Below are positions 27,916 to 37,070 of a stretch of 64,000 nt of DNA, in pieces. The notes under the pieces were generated by a model. It was not told the DNA's origin, searched no databases, and was given only the letters and a program-made list of their open reading frames with translations. Each line of letters starts with the position of its first letter. Position 1 is the first letter of the stretch. The position numbers were made by a program, and so were the translations under genes. Source of the DNA: Ornithinimicrobium sp. F0845 (GTDB taxonomy: Bacteria; Actinomycetota; Actinomycetes; Actinomycetales; Dermatophilaceae); assembly GCF_023015765.1 (NCBI RefSeq), contig NZ_JALKAL010000018.1:1-64000 (forward strand), given 5' to 3'.

Positions 27916-29142
27916 ATGGAGCCCACCGCCCGCTTCCTCGACCTGGCCGACCCGACCTTCGACGTCACGAGTCCCACCGTCCTCCAGGCCCGTGAGGAGT
28001 CCTTCTGGGCGCGCACCAGTTACGGACACGCCGTCCTGCGGCACGCCGAGGTGACGGCGCTGCTCAAGGACCGACGGTTCCGGCAGGGCAACGCCCGGTG
28101 GCCGGCACAGAACGGCATCCACTCCGGGATGTTCAGCGACTGGTGGCACAAGGTCCTGCTGTCGTTGGAGGGCGAGGAGCACCTGCGGCTGCGTCGACTC
28201 CTCAACCCCGCGTTCAAGCAGCAGGTCATCGCCGCGATGGTGCCCGGCTTCGCCGAGCTGGCGCACGAGCTCGTCGACGGGTTCAGCGAGCGCGGCCGGG
28301 TGGAGTTCATCTCCGAGTTCGCCGAGCCCTACTCCTCGCGGGTGCTCTGCCGGCTCATCGGGCTCCCCGAGGAGGAGTGGGCTCAGGTGGCGCGCTGGGC
28401 GGACGACCTGGGCAAGTGCTTCGGCGTCCGGATCAAGGAGGACCTGCCCCGCATCGAGGCGGCGCTGGAGGGCCTCTACGGCTACTGCGACGAGGTCGTC
28501 CGGGACCGGACGGCACACCCTCGCGACGACCTGGTCTCGGACCTGGTGCGCCACCAGCAGGACGGCAGGCTGTCCGCGGAGGAGCTGTCGGTCGCGCTGG
28601 TCTTCCTGGTGTTCGCCGGCATGGAGACCACGCGCAACCAGCTCGGCCTCGCCCTGCAGACGCTCTTCGCCCACCCCGGCCAGTGGGAGCTGCTGGCGCA
28701 GCGCCCGGACCTGGGGCGCAACGCCGTCGAGGAGGTCATGCGGGTCAACCCGACGGTCACCTGGATCACCCGGGAGGCGTTGGAGGACGTCGACCTCGGT
28801 GAGGGCCTGGTGCTGCGCCCGGGGGACATCGTCCAGGTGCTGTCCCACAGCGCCGGCACCGACCCGCGGGCCCAGCCGGACCCGTCCTTCGACATCGCCG
28901 TCGAGCACCCGATGCACATGGGTTTCGGCGGCGGCATGCACCACTGCCTGGGCCACTGGGTGGCCCGGATGGACATGGCCGTGGCCCTGCCGATCCTGGC
29001 CGCCCGGATGCCCGATGCCCGGGCGGACGGCGCGGGCGAGTGGCTGCCGGTCTCGGGCAACACCGGGGCGATCCGCTACCCGATCGCCTTCACGCCGACG
29101 CCGAGGGTTGCCCGGCCGACAGCGGAACCCGTGCCGCAGTGA
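27916..29142 (+). CDS. Cytochrome P450
   Basis: A 408-aa soluble bacterial P450. Heme ligand Cys344 lies in GFGGGMHHCLG (about 336-345), the I-helix oxygen-activation motif is AGMETT at 234-239, ExxR is E273-R276, and the C-helix HLRLRR at 89-94 would contact heme propionates. The family hydroxylates small molecules with electrons from ferredoxin partners; no ferredoxin or reductase gene is adjacent, so the substrate and redox partner are unknown. The usual basic residue after the Cys-loop is replaced by HWVAR. Convergent with the VIT1 gene, 9 nt apart. Confidence 0.93.
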   Translation: MEPTARFLDLADPTFDVTSPTVLQAREESFWARTSYGHAVLRHAEVTALLKDRRFRQGNARWPAQNGIHSGMFSDWWHKVLLSLEGEEHLRLRRLLNPAFKQQVIAAMVPGFAELAHELVDGFSERGRVEFISEFAEPYSSRVLCRLIGLPEEEWAQVARWADDLGKCFGVRIKEDLPRIEAALEGLYGYCDEVVRDRTAHPRDDLVSDLVRHQQDGRLSAEELSVALVFLVFAGMETTRNQLGLALQTLFAHPGQWELLAQRPDLGRNAVEEVMRVNPTVTWITREALEDVDLGEGLVLRPGDIVQVLSHSAGTDPRAQPDPSFDIAVEHPMHMGFGGGMHHCLGHWVARMDMAVALPILAARMPDARADGAGEWLPVSGNTGAIRYPIAFTPTPRVARPTAEPVPQ

Positions 29143-29151
29143 GCGACGCGG

Positions 29152-30255
29152 TCAGCCCACGAGCCCGGTGGCCCCGAAGGCCAGGCCCAGCAGATAGGTG
29201 ACGACGGCGGCGCCGTAGCCGATCGCCAGCTGGCGCAGTGCGCGCCGCAGGGGCGATGCGCCAGACAGCAGACCGACCACACTGCCGGTGATCATCAGCG
29301 CCACGCCCACCAGCACGGCCGCGACGGCCAGCGCGGCATAACCGGACATGCCGAAGAGGAAGGGCAGCACGGGGATCAGGGCACCGCTGGCGAAGAACGC
29401 GAAGCTGGACGAGGCGGCGCCGACCGCGCTGCCCATCGCCTCCTCCCGGTCGACGTCGACCTCGGCGTCCGGCATCGCACCTGAGGGGACCGCCCGCTCC
29501 GGATGGCCGTGCACCGCGGACATCACCTCGCGCGCCTTGACGGAGGCCTCTCCCGGGCTCATGCCGCGCGAGCGGTAGACGAGCATCAGCTCGTTCTCCT
29601 CGAGGTCGAGCTCGGACAGCGCGTCCCTGGCCCCGTCACTGGTGCGCGAGGCCGCCAGCAGCTCGCGCGCGGACTGCACCGAGATGTACTCCCCCGCTCC
29701 CATCGACAGCGCACCGGCCAGCAGGCCCGCGATGCCCGCCGCCAGGACGACGCCCGGCCCCGCGCCGGTCCCCGCCATGCCCATCACCAAGGCGAGGTTG
29801 GAGACCAGCCCGTCGTTCGCGCCGAACACGGCGGCCCGGAAGTTGCCGGTCATCTGGGCCCTGCCGCGGGCCGCGAGCCCGCGCAGGACCTCCTCGTGGA
29901 TCATCTCGTCGGCGGCCATCTGCGGGGTGGCGGCGGCCTCGGCGAAGTATGGCGTGCGGGACTCCGCGTTCTGCGCGAGCGCCAGCACGAAGACCGAGCC
30001 GAACCGCTGGGCGAGGGCCCCGAGCGCCCGGTTGCGGAAGCCGGCACGCACCGGCTTGCCAACCTCGTCCCCCAGCAGGTCGACCCAGTGCTGCTCGTGG
30101 CGCTTCTCAGCCTCCGCCAGTCCGAGCAGGATCTCGCGCTCCTCACCCTCGCGGCGCTCCGCCAGGTTGCGGTAGACCTGGGCCTCCGCACGCTCGTCGG
30201 CGAGATAGCGGCGCCACCGGCGGGCGTCCTGGGGCGAGGGGGTCAGACTGCTCAT
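29152..30255 (-). CDS. Ferritin-like/VIT1 fusion iron (manganese) transporter
   Basis: A 367-aa membrane protein. An N-terminal erythrin/ferritin-like helical domain (about 10-140) carries Glu/His metal ligands in ADERAEAQVYRNLAERREGE, EAEKRHEQHW and MAADEMIHEEVL. It is fused to a CCC1/VIT1 transporter domain (about 145-367) with GANDGLVSNLALVMG, MGAGEYISVQSARE and several hydrophobic helices. Such MbfA-like fusions export iron or manganese. ATG 30255 follows a TAGGCT hexamer by 8 nt. Confidence 0.88.
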   Translation of the reverse strand: MSSLTPSPQDARRWRRYLADERAEAQVYRNLAERREGEEREILLGLAEAEKRHEQHWVDLLGDEVGKPVRAGFRNRALGALAQRFGSVFVLALAQNAESRTPYFAEAAATPQMAADEMIHEEVLRGLAARGRAQMTGNFRAAVFGANDGLVSNLALVMGMAGTGAGPGVVLAAGIAGLLAGALSMGAGEYISVQSARELLAASRTSDGARDALSELDLEENELMLVYRSRGMSPGEASVKAREVMSAVHGHPERAVPSGAMPDAEVDVDREEAMGSAVGAASSSFAFFASGALIPVLPFLFGMSGYAALAVAAVLVGVALMITGSVVGLLSGASPLRRALRQLAIGYGAAVVTYLLGLAFGATGLVG

Positions 30256-30361
30256 GGTGCCCCAGCCTAAGGACGGTCGGGGCAGAAGCTCTCATCCGGG
30301 GGCGGAGGCAGGCGGCGACCTTGCCGGGCGGGTGAGGGTGCACCGGCCCTGGGCCGTGACG

Positions 30362-30841
30362 TCAGCCGACCGACGGCTGCTCGCTGGAGCCGGAGGAGCT
30401 TCCCTCGTCGGTGAAGAAGCTGAGCTGTCCGTTGGCCTCCAGCACCGCCAGCTTGATGTCGGCGGTCCGCTCGATCCCCTGTCCCCGGCACGCGGCCAAC
30501 AGGTCATCGAGCCCGAGTCGCTCGCGACGCAGCACCTCATGCAGCAGCTCACCGTCCTTGGCCACGACGACGGGGACCCCGTGGGTGACCTGGGCCGGCC
30601 CGCGCCACCGGGAGTTGACCCAGGAGACGCTGATGGTCAGCACCGCCATGGTGCCGACCGCCAGGATCGCGGCGGTCGCCGAGTAGTCCTGCCCGATGAC
30701 CCCCTCGGCCACCAGGTCCCCCATCGTGATGAAGAGGATCAGCTCGAAGGAGCTGAGCTCACCCAGGGTCGAGCGCCCGGCCAGCCGGGTGACGCACCAC
30801 AGCAGGATGAAGATCACCGCGGCGCGGATGACGATGTCCAT
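30362..30841 (-). CDS. YetF/DUF421-family membrane protein
   Basis: A 159-aa protein with two to three N-terminal membrane helices (VIRAAVIFILLWCVTRLAG, LILFITMGDLVAEGVIG, AAILAVGTMAVLTISVSWV) and a soluble YetF-type C-terminal domain (GVPVVVAKDGELLHEVLRRERLGLDDLLAACRGQGIE). The role of the family is not well defined. It follows the next membrane-anchored protein by 35 nt and is probably cotranscribed with it. Confidence 0.8.
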   Translation of the reverse strand: MDIVIRAAVIFILLWCVTRLAGRSTLGELSSFELILFITMGDLVAEGVIGQDYSATAAILAVGTMAVLTISVSWVNSRWRGPAQVTHGVPVVVAKDGELLHEVLRRERLGLDDLLAACRGQGIERTADIKLAVLEANGQLSFFTDEGSSSGSSEQPSVG

Positions 30842-30876
30842 GAGGCCTCCGGATTCGTGGAATGACCGCCGAGCGG

Positions 30877-31392
30877 TCAGGGGAACAGGACGGTGCGGAA
30901 GGACAGCGGGTCGACCGGCTCACCGTCCACGACGACGGCGAGCTCTCCCGAGCGGGCCCGCAGGGCGTTGGGCTGGATGTAGGCGTCGAAGTCGATGACC
31001 ATCACCGGCTGCCCCTCGGTGGCGAAGGTGAGGTAGACCCACTCACCGTCTCGGGTCATCTCGGTGGCCTCCGGGTACCACCCCTGGGTCTCGAACATGT
31101 CGAGGTACTCCCCGGTGAGTGCGAGCGTCACCTCGGGGTCGAGACCCTCCGGCCTGGTGACCGTGATCTCGAACGGGACATCCATCCCCGGACGGGCGCT
31201 CTCGGCATACTCCAGCCGCAGGTGGTGACCATCAGCGGCCGGTCCCTCCACGACCCCCTCGCGGTCCCCCAGGAAACCGAAGACGCCGGCGGCGACAAAC
31301 AGGACGAGGAGGCCGAATCCACCCCGGCGCCAGAGAAGCGACCGCGGACCGGCCGAGGCCGGCCGCACCCCGTCAAGGGTTGACTGTGACAT
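30877..31392 (-). CDS. Single-pass membrane-anchored hypothetical protein
   Basis: A 171-aa protein with one N-terminal membrane helix (FGLLVLFVAAGVFGFLG, about 28-44) and an exported beta-rich domain of about 120 residues (LRLEYAESARPGMDVPFEITVTRPEGL). No known domain recognised. First gene of a two-gene unit with the YetF protein, so a shared envelope role is possible. Confidence 0.7.
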   Translation of the reverse strand: MSQSTLDGVRPASAGPRSLLWRRGGFGLLVLFVAAGVFGFLGDREGVVEGPAADGHHLRLEYAESARPGMDVPFEITVTRPEGLDPEVTLALTGEYLDMFETQGWYPEATEMTRDGEWVYLTFATEGQPVMVIDFDAYIQPNALRARSGELAVVVDGEPVDPLSFRTVLFP

Positions 31393-31454
31393 ACCCCGTG
31401 TCTACACCTTCCCGCGCGGTCCGGCACGGCGGACGAGCGCGGGTGGACGGGCCC

Positions 31455-31460
31455 TAGAGT
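31455..31460 (+). promoter_or_regulatory. Leaderless promoter of the phosphatase gene (-10 TAGAGT)
   Basis: TAGAGT ends 6 nt before ATG 31467; CAGGGG between them is a possible weak ribosome site. Confidence 0.45.
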
Positions 31461-31466
31461 CAGGGG

Positions 31467-32216
31467 ATGAGTAGCTCCGCCCCCGGCGCCGCGGTGAGCC
31501 GTCTCGAGGTGCCCCGCACCTACAACTTCCGCGCGGTCGCACCCCGCGCTCTGACCCCCGGGCGCCTCTACCGCTCCGACGCCCTGCACCGGCTGTCCCG
31601 AGCCGGGCGACGGCGGCTGGCCGACCTCGGGATCCGGGTCGTGATCGACCTGCGCTCCGACTTCGACCGCAGGATCGGCGGGCGCGACCGGCTGCGGGGC
31701 ACGGGCGCGGAACGCGTGGCCATCCCCATCTCCGGCGCGTCGCCGGGGACCGACCCCGGCAGTCTCGACCTGCGCGGGGTCTATCGCTCCATCCTGACCC
31801 ACCATCGCGACGACCTGGCGACGGCCATCCGGACCATCGCCGCAGCCGACGGGCCCGTGCTGGTGCACTGCACCGCGGGCAAGGACCGGACCGGCCTGGT
31901 GGTGGCCCTGGTGCTCACGGCGGTCGGCGTGGACGAGGAGACCGTCGTCGCGGACTACGCCGCCACCCAGGCCAACCTCGCCGGCGAGTGGACCGAGACC
32001 ATGCTGCGCAAGGTGCGGCGATTCCGGGTGCCGGTCACCGACAACCTGTTCGAGGTGATGGCGCACTCCCCCGCGTCCGTGCTGCGCGACACCCTCGCCT
32101 GGCTGGAGGACGAGCACGGGGGCGTCAGGAGCTACCTGGACACGGCGGGCGTCGACGACGCCGTCGTCGACCGGCTGCGACGCGCCCTGCTGCCCGCGGC
32201 CGAGATGGGTGGATGA
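31467..32216 (+). CDS. Tyrosine-protein phosphatase (PtpB-like)
   Basis: A 249-aa dual-specificity/PtpB-type phosphatase. The P-loop is HCTAGKDRTG (about 132-141), with general-acid and substrate loops upstream (YRSDALHRLSRAG, VIDLRSDFDRRIGG). The family removes phosphate from Tyr/Ser/Thr or phosphoinositides. No signal peptide is seen. The stop codon overlaps the 3' end of rnpB on the opposite strand. Confidence 0.88.
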   Translation: MSSSAPGAAVSRLEVPRTYNFRAVAPRALTPGRLYRSDALHRLSRAGRRRLADLGIRVVIDLRSDFDRRIGGRDRLRGTGAERVAIPISGASPGTDPGSLDLRGVYRSILTHHRDDLATAIRTIAAADGPVLVHCTAGKDRTGLVVALVLTAVGVDEETVVADYAATQANLAGEWTETMLRKVRRFRVPVTDNLFEVMAHSPASVLRDTLAWLEDEHGGVRSYLDTAGVDDAVVDRLRRALLPAAEMGG

Positions 32217-32597
32217 GTCGGTCGATACGCCGGGTCCTGTCCCGTCGCGCCGTTGCCGGCACTGCGACGGTGGCGACCATCCATCTCGGGTGACCGTTGC
32301 CGGCCACCTCTAGCGGTCTACCCGCACGCTCGGGCGGGCCGCCCTCAGACGCGTGCTGTCTGACCTTGCTCCCGGTGGGGTTTACCTAGCCGCGCCGGTC
32401 ACCCGGCGCGCTGGTGGTCTCTTACACCACCCTTTCACCCTTACCTCCGGCCGGGGCCGGGGGCGGTCTGCTTTCTGTGGCACTGTCCCGCGGGTCACCC
32501 CGGGTGGCCGTTAGCCACCACCGTGCCCTGTGGAGCCCGGACGTTCCTCGGCGAGTCCCCGAAGGGCTCGACGCGGCCGCCTGACCGACTCATCCAC
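32211..32597 (-). ncRNA. rnpB: RNase P RNA (bacterial type A)
   Basis: On the minus strand the P1 stem GGATGAGTCGGTC (from about 32595) pairs with GACCGACTCATCC (32223-32211). Universal conserved blocks GAGGAACGTCCGGGCTCC, CAGGGTGAAAGGGTG-like GGTAAGGGTGAAAGGGTG, GTAAGAGACCACC and AGATGGATGGTCGCC are present in order. Length about 385 nt is normal for type A. The 3' end overlaps the phosphatase stop codon by about 6 nt in antisense. Ends are set by the P1 pairing and may be a few nt off. Confidence 0.95.
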
Positions 32598-32658
32598 CGG
32601 TCCAGTCTACGTGCTCCTGACGAGGCAGTATGCCGAGTGGCCGGGGCCGGTAGGTCCC

Positions 32659-34065
32659 TCACCCCATCCGGTGGTCGGTGTGCTCCTTGACCCGCACCAT
32701 CGCCAGGGCGCCGGCGGCCAGGATGAGCACGATGCCGAGGATGCCCCAGTACTGGGTGTTCTCCTCCCCGGTGACGCGGGCGCCGAGCCAGATCCCGACG
32801 CCGAAGGCCGCCGGGGAGAGGAAGGACACCACCCGACCGGTCGTGGCGTAGAGCCCGAAGATCTCGCCGCTCTTCCCCTCCGGGATGAGCCGGGCCAGGA
32901 ACGACCGCGAGGCGGCCTGGGCCGGCCCGACGAAGACCGTCAGTCCCAGACCCAGGACCCAGAAGACCGTCTTGCCCCCGTCGTGGAGGACGAAGATCAG
33001 CAGTCCCAGGACGACCAGGGCCGCGAGGGACAGCAGGATGACCTTCTTCGGCCCGATGCGGTCGTCGAGCAGTCCGAAGGCGATGGTGGCGACACCGGCC
33101 ACGATGTTGGCGGCGGCGCCGAAGATGATCACCTCACCGGCGCTCATCCCGAACGTCCCCGCGGCCAGCACCGCGCCGAAGGCGAAGACACCGGCCAGCC
33201 CGTCGCGGAAGAGCGCCGAGGCCAGCAGGAACCAGACGGTGTGGCGCGAGGTGCTCCACAGGCGCCGGATCGTCCCGAAGAGCAGCCGGTAGGAGTCCAC
33301 GACACCCACCCGGGGTGCCCGCTCCACCGGTCGGTCCTTGAGGGAGACCAGCGCCGGGATGGTGAACAGCGCGATCCAGATGCCGCACATGAGCATCGAG
33401 ACGCGGATGTCCATCCCGTCCTCGCCCGTCACCCCGAACAGGCCGACCTCGGGCTGGATGAACAGGAAGTACATCACCAGCAGAGCGACGATGCCGCCGA
33501 GATAGCCGAAGCCCCAGCCGTAGCCGGACACCCGCCCGATCGTCCGGGGCGTGGCCACCTGCTCGATCGTGGAGTTGTAGTTCACCCCGGCGATCTCGGA
33601 CACGACGGAGCCGATCCCCAGCAGCACGAGGCCCAGGACCAGGTAGCCGGGGTCGGCCCGCACGAAGAACAGGCTGGCGGCGATGAGTGCCAGGAGCCAG
33701 GTCTGCCACCGCAGGTTGCGCACGGTGCGTCCGGAGCGGTCCGAGTTCTGGCCGAGGACGGGGGCGAGCACTGCGACGAAGAACCCGGAGATCGCCGTGA
33801 AGATGGCCAGCATCTGGGAGGTGTGGTTGGTTGACCCGAAGCTCTCGCTCGTGAGGTAGACCGCGAAGACGAAGGTCGTGATGACGGTGTTCCACGGCTG
33901 GGCCCCCCAGTCCCAGAACGCCCACGCCGTGATCTTGCCCTTGGACGCCCCGCCCGAGGCCTCCAGGGCGGTGGTGGTCTCGTCGGGGTCGAAGGACGGG
34001 GCGATCGCCGGGTCGACCGGCCCGTCTCCCGGGCCGGTGCCGGTGGTGTCATCGCGCGTGCTCAC
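32659..34065 (-). CDS. MFS transporter, UMF1/Atg22-like family
   Basis: A 468-aa integral membrane protein with about 12 predicted helices. The N-terminal soluble leader rich in Asp/Thr (about 40 residues) precedes AWAFWDWGAQPWNTVITTFVFAVYL, the UMF1-type start. A cytoplasmic loop follows helix 6 (VSLKDRPVERAPRVGVVDSYRLLFG). Substrate unknown; amino-acid or solute efflux is proposed for the family. The GTG at 34065 follows TACGGT by 7 nt. Confidence 0.88.
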   Translation of the reverse strand: MSTRDDTTGTGPGDGPVDPAIAPSFDPDETTTALEASGGASKGKITAWAFWDWGAQPWNTVITTFVFAVYLTSESFGSTNHTSQMLAIFTAISGFFVAVLAPVLGQNSDRSGRTVRNLRWQTWLLALIAASLFFVRADPGYLVLGLVLLGIGSVVSEIAGVNYNSTIEQVATPRTIGRVSGYGWGFGYLGGIVALLVMYFLFIQPEVGLFGVTGEDGMDIRVSMLMCGIWIALFTIPALVSLKDRPVERAPRVGVVDSYRLLFGTIRRLWSTSRHTVWFLLASALFRDGLAGVFAFGAVLAAGTFGMSAGEVIIFGAAANIVAGVATIAFGLLDDRIGPKKVILLSLAALVVLGLLIFVLHDGGKTVFWVLGLGLTVFVGPAQAASRSFLARLIPEGKSGEIFGLYATTGRVVSFLSPAAFGVGIWLGARVTGEENTQYWGILGIVLILAAGALAMVRVKEHTDHRMG

Positions 34066-34072
34066 ACCAGAG

Positions 34073-34078
34073 ACCGTA
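34073..34078 (-). promoter_or_regulatory. Leaderless promoter of the MFS gene (-10 TACGGT)
   Basis: TACGGT ends 7 nt before the GTG at 34065. Confidence 0.45.
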
Positions 34079-34147
34079 TTGCCCCGGGCACCGGATCAGG
34101 TGCTGAACCCGCCGAGTTCACCCAGCGGACACCCGTCCCCCGGTGGT

Positions 34148-34846
34148 TCAGGCGGCGGCAGTATGCCGATCGGCCAGGTCCGCGAGGATCGTCGCCAGCT
34201 CCTGGGGCGTGCTGGTCATCGGCCAGTGACCACTGTCGATATCGACGTAGTCCAGCGCGGTGGCGGCCGCCAGCTCGGGCAGGTCGCCGGAGGCGATCCA
34301 CTCCCGGGCTTCGTCGGGCCCGAACTCGGGACAGATCAGGGTGACGGGCACCGCGGACCGGCGCGGATCGGCATACTGCACCGTGCCACTGCTCACGCCG
34401 ACGGGGACCGGCACCATCGCCGCCTCCATCCGCGCCCGGGTCGCCTCGTCCAGATCCGCAAAGTCCGGCCCCTCGAACGCCTCCCAGCCGGGGAAGGCCA
34501 TCTGCCCGTCCACCGGCTCGAAGAAATCGGCATAGGTGGTGCCGTCGCTGGGGGGGAAGCCGCCGATCAGCCCGACCCCAGCGACCCGGTCCGGCCGTCG
34601 GTCCGCGGCGAGCCAGGCGAGCGTCGCAGCCGCCGAGTGACCGATGACCAGCGGTTTCCCGTCCGTCCCGTCCACCGCCGCGAGCACGGTCGCCACCTGG
34701 TCCTCGAACGTTGCCAGCTGGTTGCCGTCGCCCTGACCCGGCAGCGCCAGCGGCACCACCCGGTGTCCCCGCGCCCGCACGCCCTCGGCGACCTCACGCC
34801 ATACGTCCGCGGTGAGCCACAGGCCACCGATGAGGATCACATCCAT
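34148..34846 (-). CDS. Alpha/beta hydrolase
   Basis: A 232-aa alpha/beta hydrolase. The nucleophile elbow is GHSAA (VIGHSAAATLAW), the acid Asp is in LICPEFGPDEARE, and the catalytic His in DSGHWPMTSTP. The N-terminus MDVILIGGLWLTADVWREVAEGVRARGHRVVPLALPGQG has the oxyanion region of the fold. GGAG precedes ATG 34846. Substrate unknown. It diverges from the FMN reductase gene with 135 nt between the starts. Confidence 0.85.
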   Translation of the reverse strand: MDVILIGGLWLTADVWREVAEGVRARGHRVVPLALPGQGDGNQLATFEDQVATVLAAVDGTDGKPLVIGHSAAATLAWLAADRRPDRVAGVGLIGGFPPSDGTTYADFFEPVDGQMAFPGWEAFEGPDFADLDEATRARMEAAMVPVPVGVSSGTVQYADPRRSAVPVTLICPEFGPDEAREWIASGDLPELAAATALDYVDIDSGHWPMTSTPQELATILADLADRHTAAA

Positions 34847-34981
34847 CGCTGCTCCATCTCCCTGTCGTCTCGTCCCGACCACCGTAGAGGCCGACCCGGA
34901 CGGTCTGCTTCCGGGAAGACTCGGGCGCGCTCCACCGCGGCTTCGGCCAGGATGGGAGCTGCACCCGAGACGAGGAGAGAC

Positions 34982-35542
34982 ATGAAGATTGCCATCATCA
35001 TCGGATCCGTGCGTGACGACCGGAAGGGCGACGACGTGGGCAGCTGGCTGAGCAAGCTGGCTCAGGCCCGGGACGGCGCGGCGACCTATGAGCTCGTGGA
35101 CCTGCGCCAGTTCGACCTGCCGGTGCTGACCTCGGCGACGGTGCCCGGCGCGGCGAACCGGCAGTATGACGACGAGCGCGTCACCCGGTGGGGCCAGGTG
35201 GTCGACGGGTACGACGGGTTCGTCTTCGTCACGCCCGAGTACAACCACGGGGTGCCGGGCGGCTTCAAGAACGCCTTCGACGTGATCTACCCGGAGTGGG
35301 TCAAGAAGGCCGTCGCCTTCGTCTCCTACGGCGCGATGTCCGGCGCCCGTGCGGTCGAGGCCTGGCGCATCGTCGTCGCCAACGCGGACATGTACGACAT
35401 CCGCACGCAGGTGGCGCTGAGCACCTTCACCGAGTTCGACGGGGAGACCTTCACGCCGGCCGACCGCAACGCCGACGAGGCGGCCGACCTGTTCGACTCG
35501 CTGGAGGCGGCCACCCGGGCCATGGCGACGCTGCGCGGCTGA
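34982..35542 (+). CDS. NADPH-dependent FMN reductase
   Basis: A 186-aa flavodoxin-like protein with the FMN-binding motif IIGSVRDDRKGDDVGSWL at the N-terminus and TPEYNHGVPGGFKNAFD as the family's conserved middle block. It transfers electrons from NAD(P)H to FMN, azo or quinone acceptors. A strong GAGGAGAGAC Shine-Dalgarno precedes ATG 34982. Stop is 36 nt from the convergent RNB gene stop. Confidence 0.9.
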   Translation: MKIAIIIGSVRDDRKGDDVGSWLSKLAQARDGAATYELVDLRQFDLPVLTSATVPGAANRQYDDERVTRWGQVVDGYDGFVFVTPEYNHGVPGGFKNAFDVIYPEWVKKAVAFVSYGAMSGARAVEAWRIVVANADMYDIRTQVALSTFTEFDGETFTPADRNADEAADLFDSLEAATRAMATLRG

Positions 35543-35578
35543 GGGCCTGGCCTGCCGGTCGACGGACCGACCCGCCCC

Positions 35579-37015
35579 TCACACGATCCGGAAGCGCACC
35601 TGCTGGGTGGCGATCTCGGCCTGCACGAGTTCGACCCGGACCTCGCTGCCCAGCTCGGCCCGGCCCTCGGCGACGGCGTTGACCGCGGGGTCGGTGAGCT
35701 GCACCTGCCAGCCCTTCTTGCCCGCGTCGTCCACGACGACCGCGTCGAACTGCTCCCCGACCCGGTGCGCGAGCACAGCGGCCTCGGTGGCGTCGGTGCA
35801 GGCACGCTCCACGGCCTTGGCCAGGCGCCCGGACTCGTCCATGATCTCGGGCAGCGTCGGCAGTGCCTCCCGCGCCCAGCCCGGGATCTCCCGCCCCTGC
35901 GTGAGCGCCTCGCAGACCACCAGCACGAACCGGTCGATGAGCCGACGCAGCGGTGCCGTGACGTGAGTGTAGGGCGCGGCGATCGCCGCCTGCTCGGTCT
36001 GCTCGGGCGGCGTCCCGTCGAAGGCCTCATAGCTCGCGCCGCGGAACAGCGCCGTGGCGTCGTGGATGATCGCCAGGTGCCTGGAGTCGGTGCGGTCCAG
36101 GGTGCGCAGGAAGTCGCCGTAGGCCATCCCCTTGGGCCACGTCACACCCAGTGCCCTGACCTGGCGCCGGAACCGGTCGACGTCGCGCTGCTGCGCCGGA
36201 GGCATCGTGCGCAGGATGCCGACCTTGCCGTCGAGCATGATCTGCGCGGCGACGATGCCGGTCAGCAGGCTGATCTGGGCGTTCCAGTCCTCGACCGGCA
36301 GCAGCGGCCGGAACTGCAGCGAGTAGGTCCCGTCGTCGTCGACGTGCACCTCCTGCTCGGGCATCGGCAGGCTGGCTCCCCCGCGCTCGGACTCCCGTCG
36401 GATCCGGTGCTCACCCACCTCCCTGAGCAGCAGGAGCGTCTCCTCCGCCTCCCCGGCGTCGATGAGCTCCTGGACCTCCTCGTAGGTGTAGCGCCGCACC
36501 GAGCGCACCATCGCGCGATACAGCTCCGCCGAGTCCCGCACCCCCTCGGGTGTCAACGACATGTCCCAGACGTAGGCCGGGCGGCTGGCCTCCGGCAGCA
36601 GGCTCGCCGCCGCCTCGCTCAGCTCCCTCGGGTGCAACGGCACGCTGGTGTCGGGGCAGTAGATGGTCTGTCCGCGCAGGCGCACCTCGACATCAAGCGC
36701 ACCGCCGGGCTCGACGAAGGCCGGCACGTCGGCGATGGCGTAGCGGATGCGATATCCCTCGCCGGCCCGCTCGATATGCATGGCCTGGTCCAGGTCCATC
36801 GACCCCGGTGGGTCGATGGTGATGAACGGGACCGACGTCTCGTCCCGCTCGGGCAGCTGCGGGCTGTCGGCTGCGGCGCGGGCAGCCGCGAGCGCGGCCT
36901 CCGGAAACTCCTGGCGCACCTCCATGCGGGTCCGGATGTCGGCGAAGGCCGCCTCCAGCTCGGTGCCGTTGCCGTCGGTGCGGTCGTCCCGGATCGTCGT
37001 CGCTCGCTGCCCCAT
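35579..37015 (-). CDS. RNB-domain ribonuclease (RNase II/R family)
   Basis: A 478-aa exoribonuclease-like protein. The RNB catalytic core ITIDPPGSMDLDQAMHIERAGEGYRIRYAIADVPAFV holds the metal-binding Asp cluster (DPPGSMDLD), and TAPLRRLIDRFV near the end is the usual RNB C-terminal signature. No cold-shock or S1 domain is recognisable, so it is the short actinobacterial form. The ATG at 37015 follows TAGGGT by 7 nt; an earlier in-frame start is less likely. Confidence 0.9.
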   Translation of the reverse strand: MGQRATTIRDDRTDGNGTELEAAFADIRTRMEVRQEFPEAALAAARAAADSPQLPERDETSVPFITIDPPGSMDLDQAMHIERAGEGYRIRYAIADVPAFVEPGGALDVEVRLRGQTIYCPDTSVPLHPRELSEAAASLLPEASRPAYVWDMSLTPEGVRDSAELYRAMVRSVRRYTYEEVQELIDAGEAEETLLLLREVGEHRIRRESERGGASLPMPEQEVHVDDDGTYSLQFRPLLPVEDWNAQISLLTGIVAAQIMLDGKVGILRTMPPAQQRDVDRFRRQVRALGVTWPKGMAYGDFLRTLDRTDSRHLAIIHDATALFRGASYEAFDGTPPEQTEQAAIAAPYTHVTAPLRRLIDRFVLVVCEALTQGREIPGWAREALPTLPEIMDESGRLAKAVERACTDATEAAVLAHRVGEQFDAVVVDDAGKKGWQVQLTDPAVNAVAEGRAELGSEVRVELVQAEIATQQVRFRIV

Positions 37016-37022
37016 AGCCGCA

Positions 37023-37028
37023 ACCCTA
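37023..37028 (-). promoter_or_regulatory. Leaderless promoter of the RNB gene (-10 TAGGGT)
   Basis: TAGGGT ends 7 nt before ATG 37015. Confidence 0.5.
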
Positions 37029-37070
37029 AGCAGAACTGGCCCCACACAGCGCAGGCAGCGCTGCGTGACG

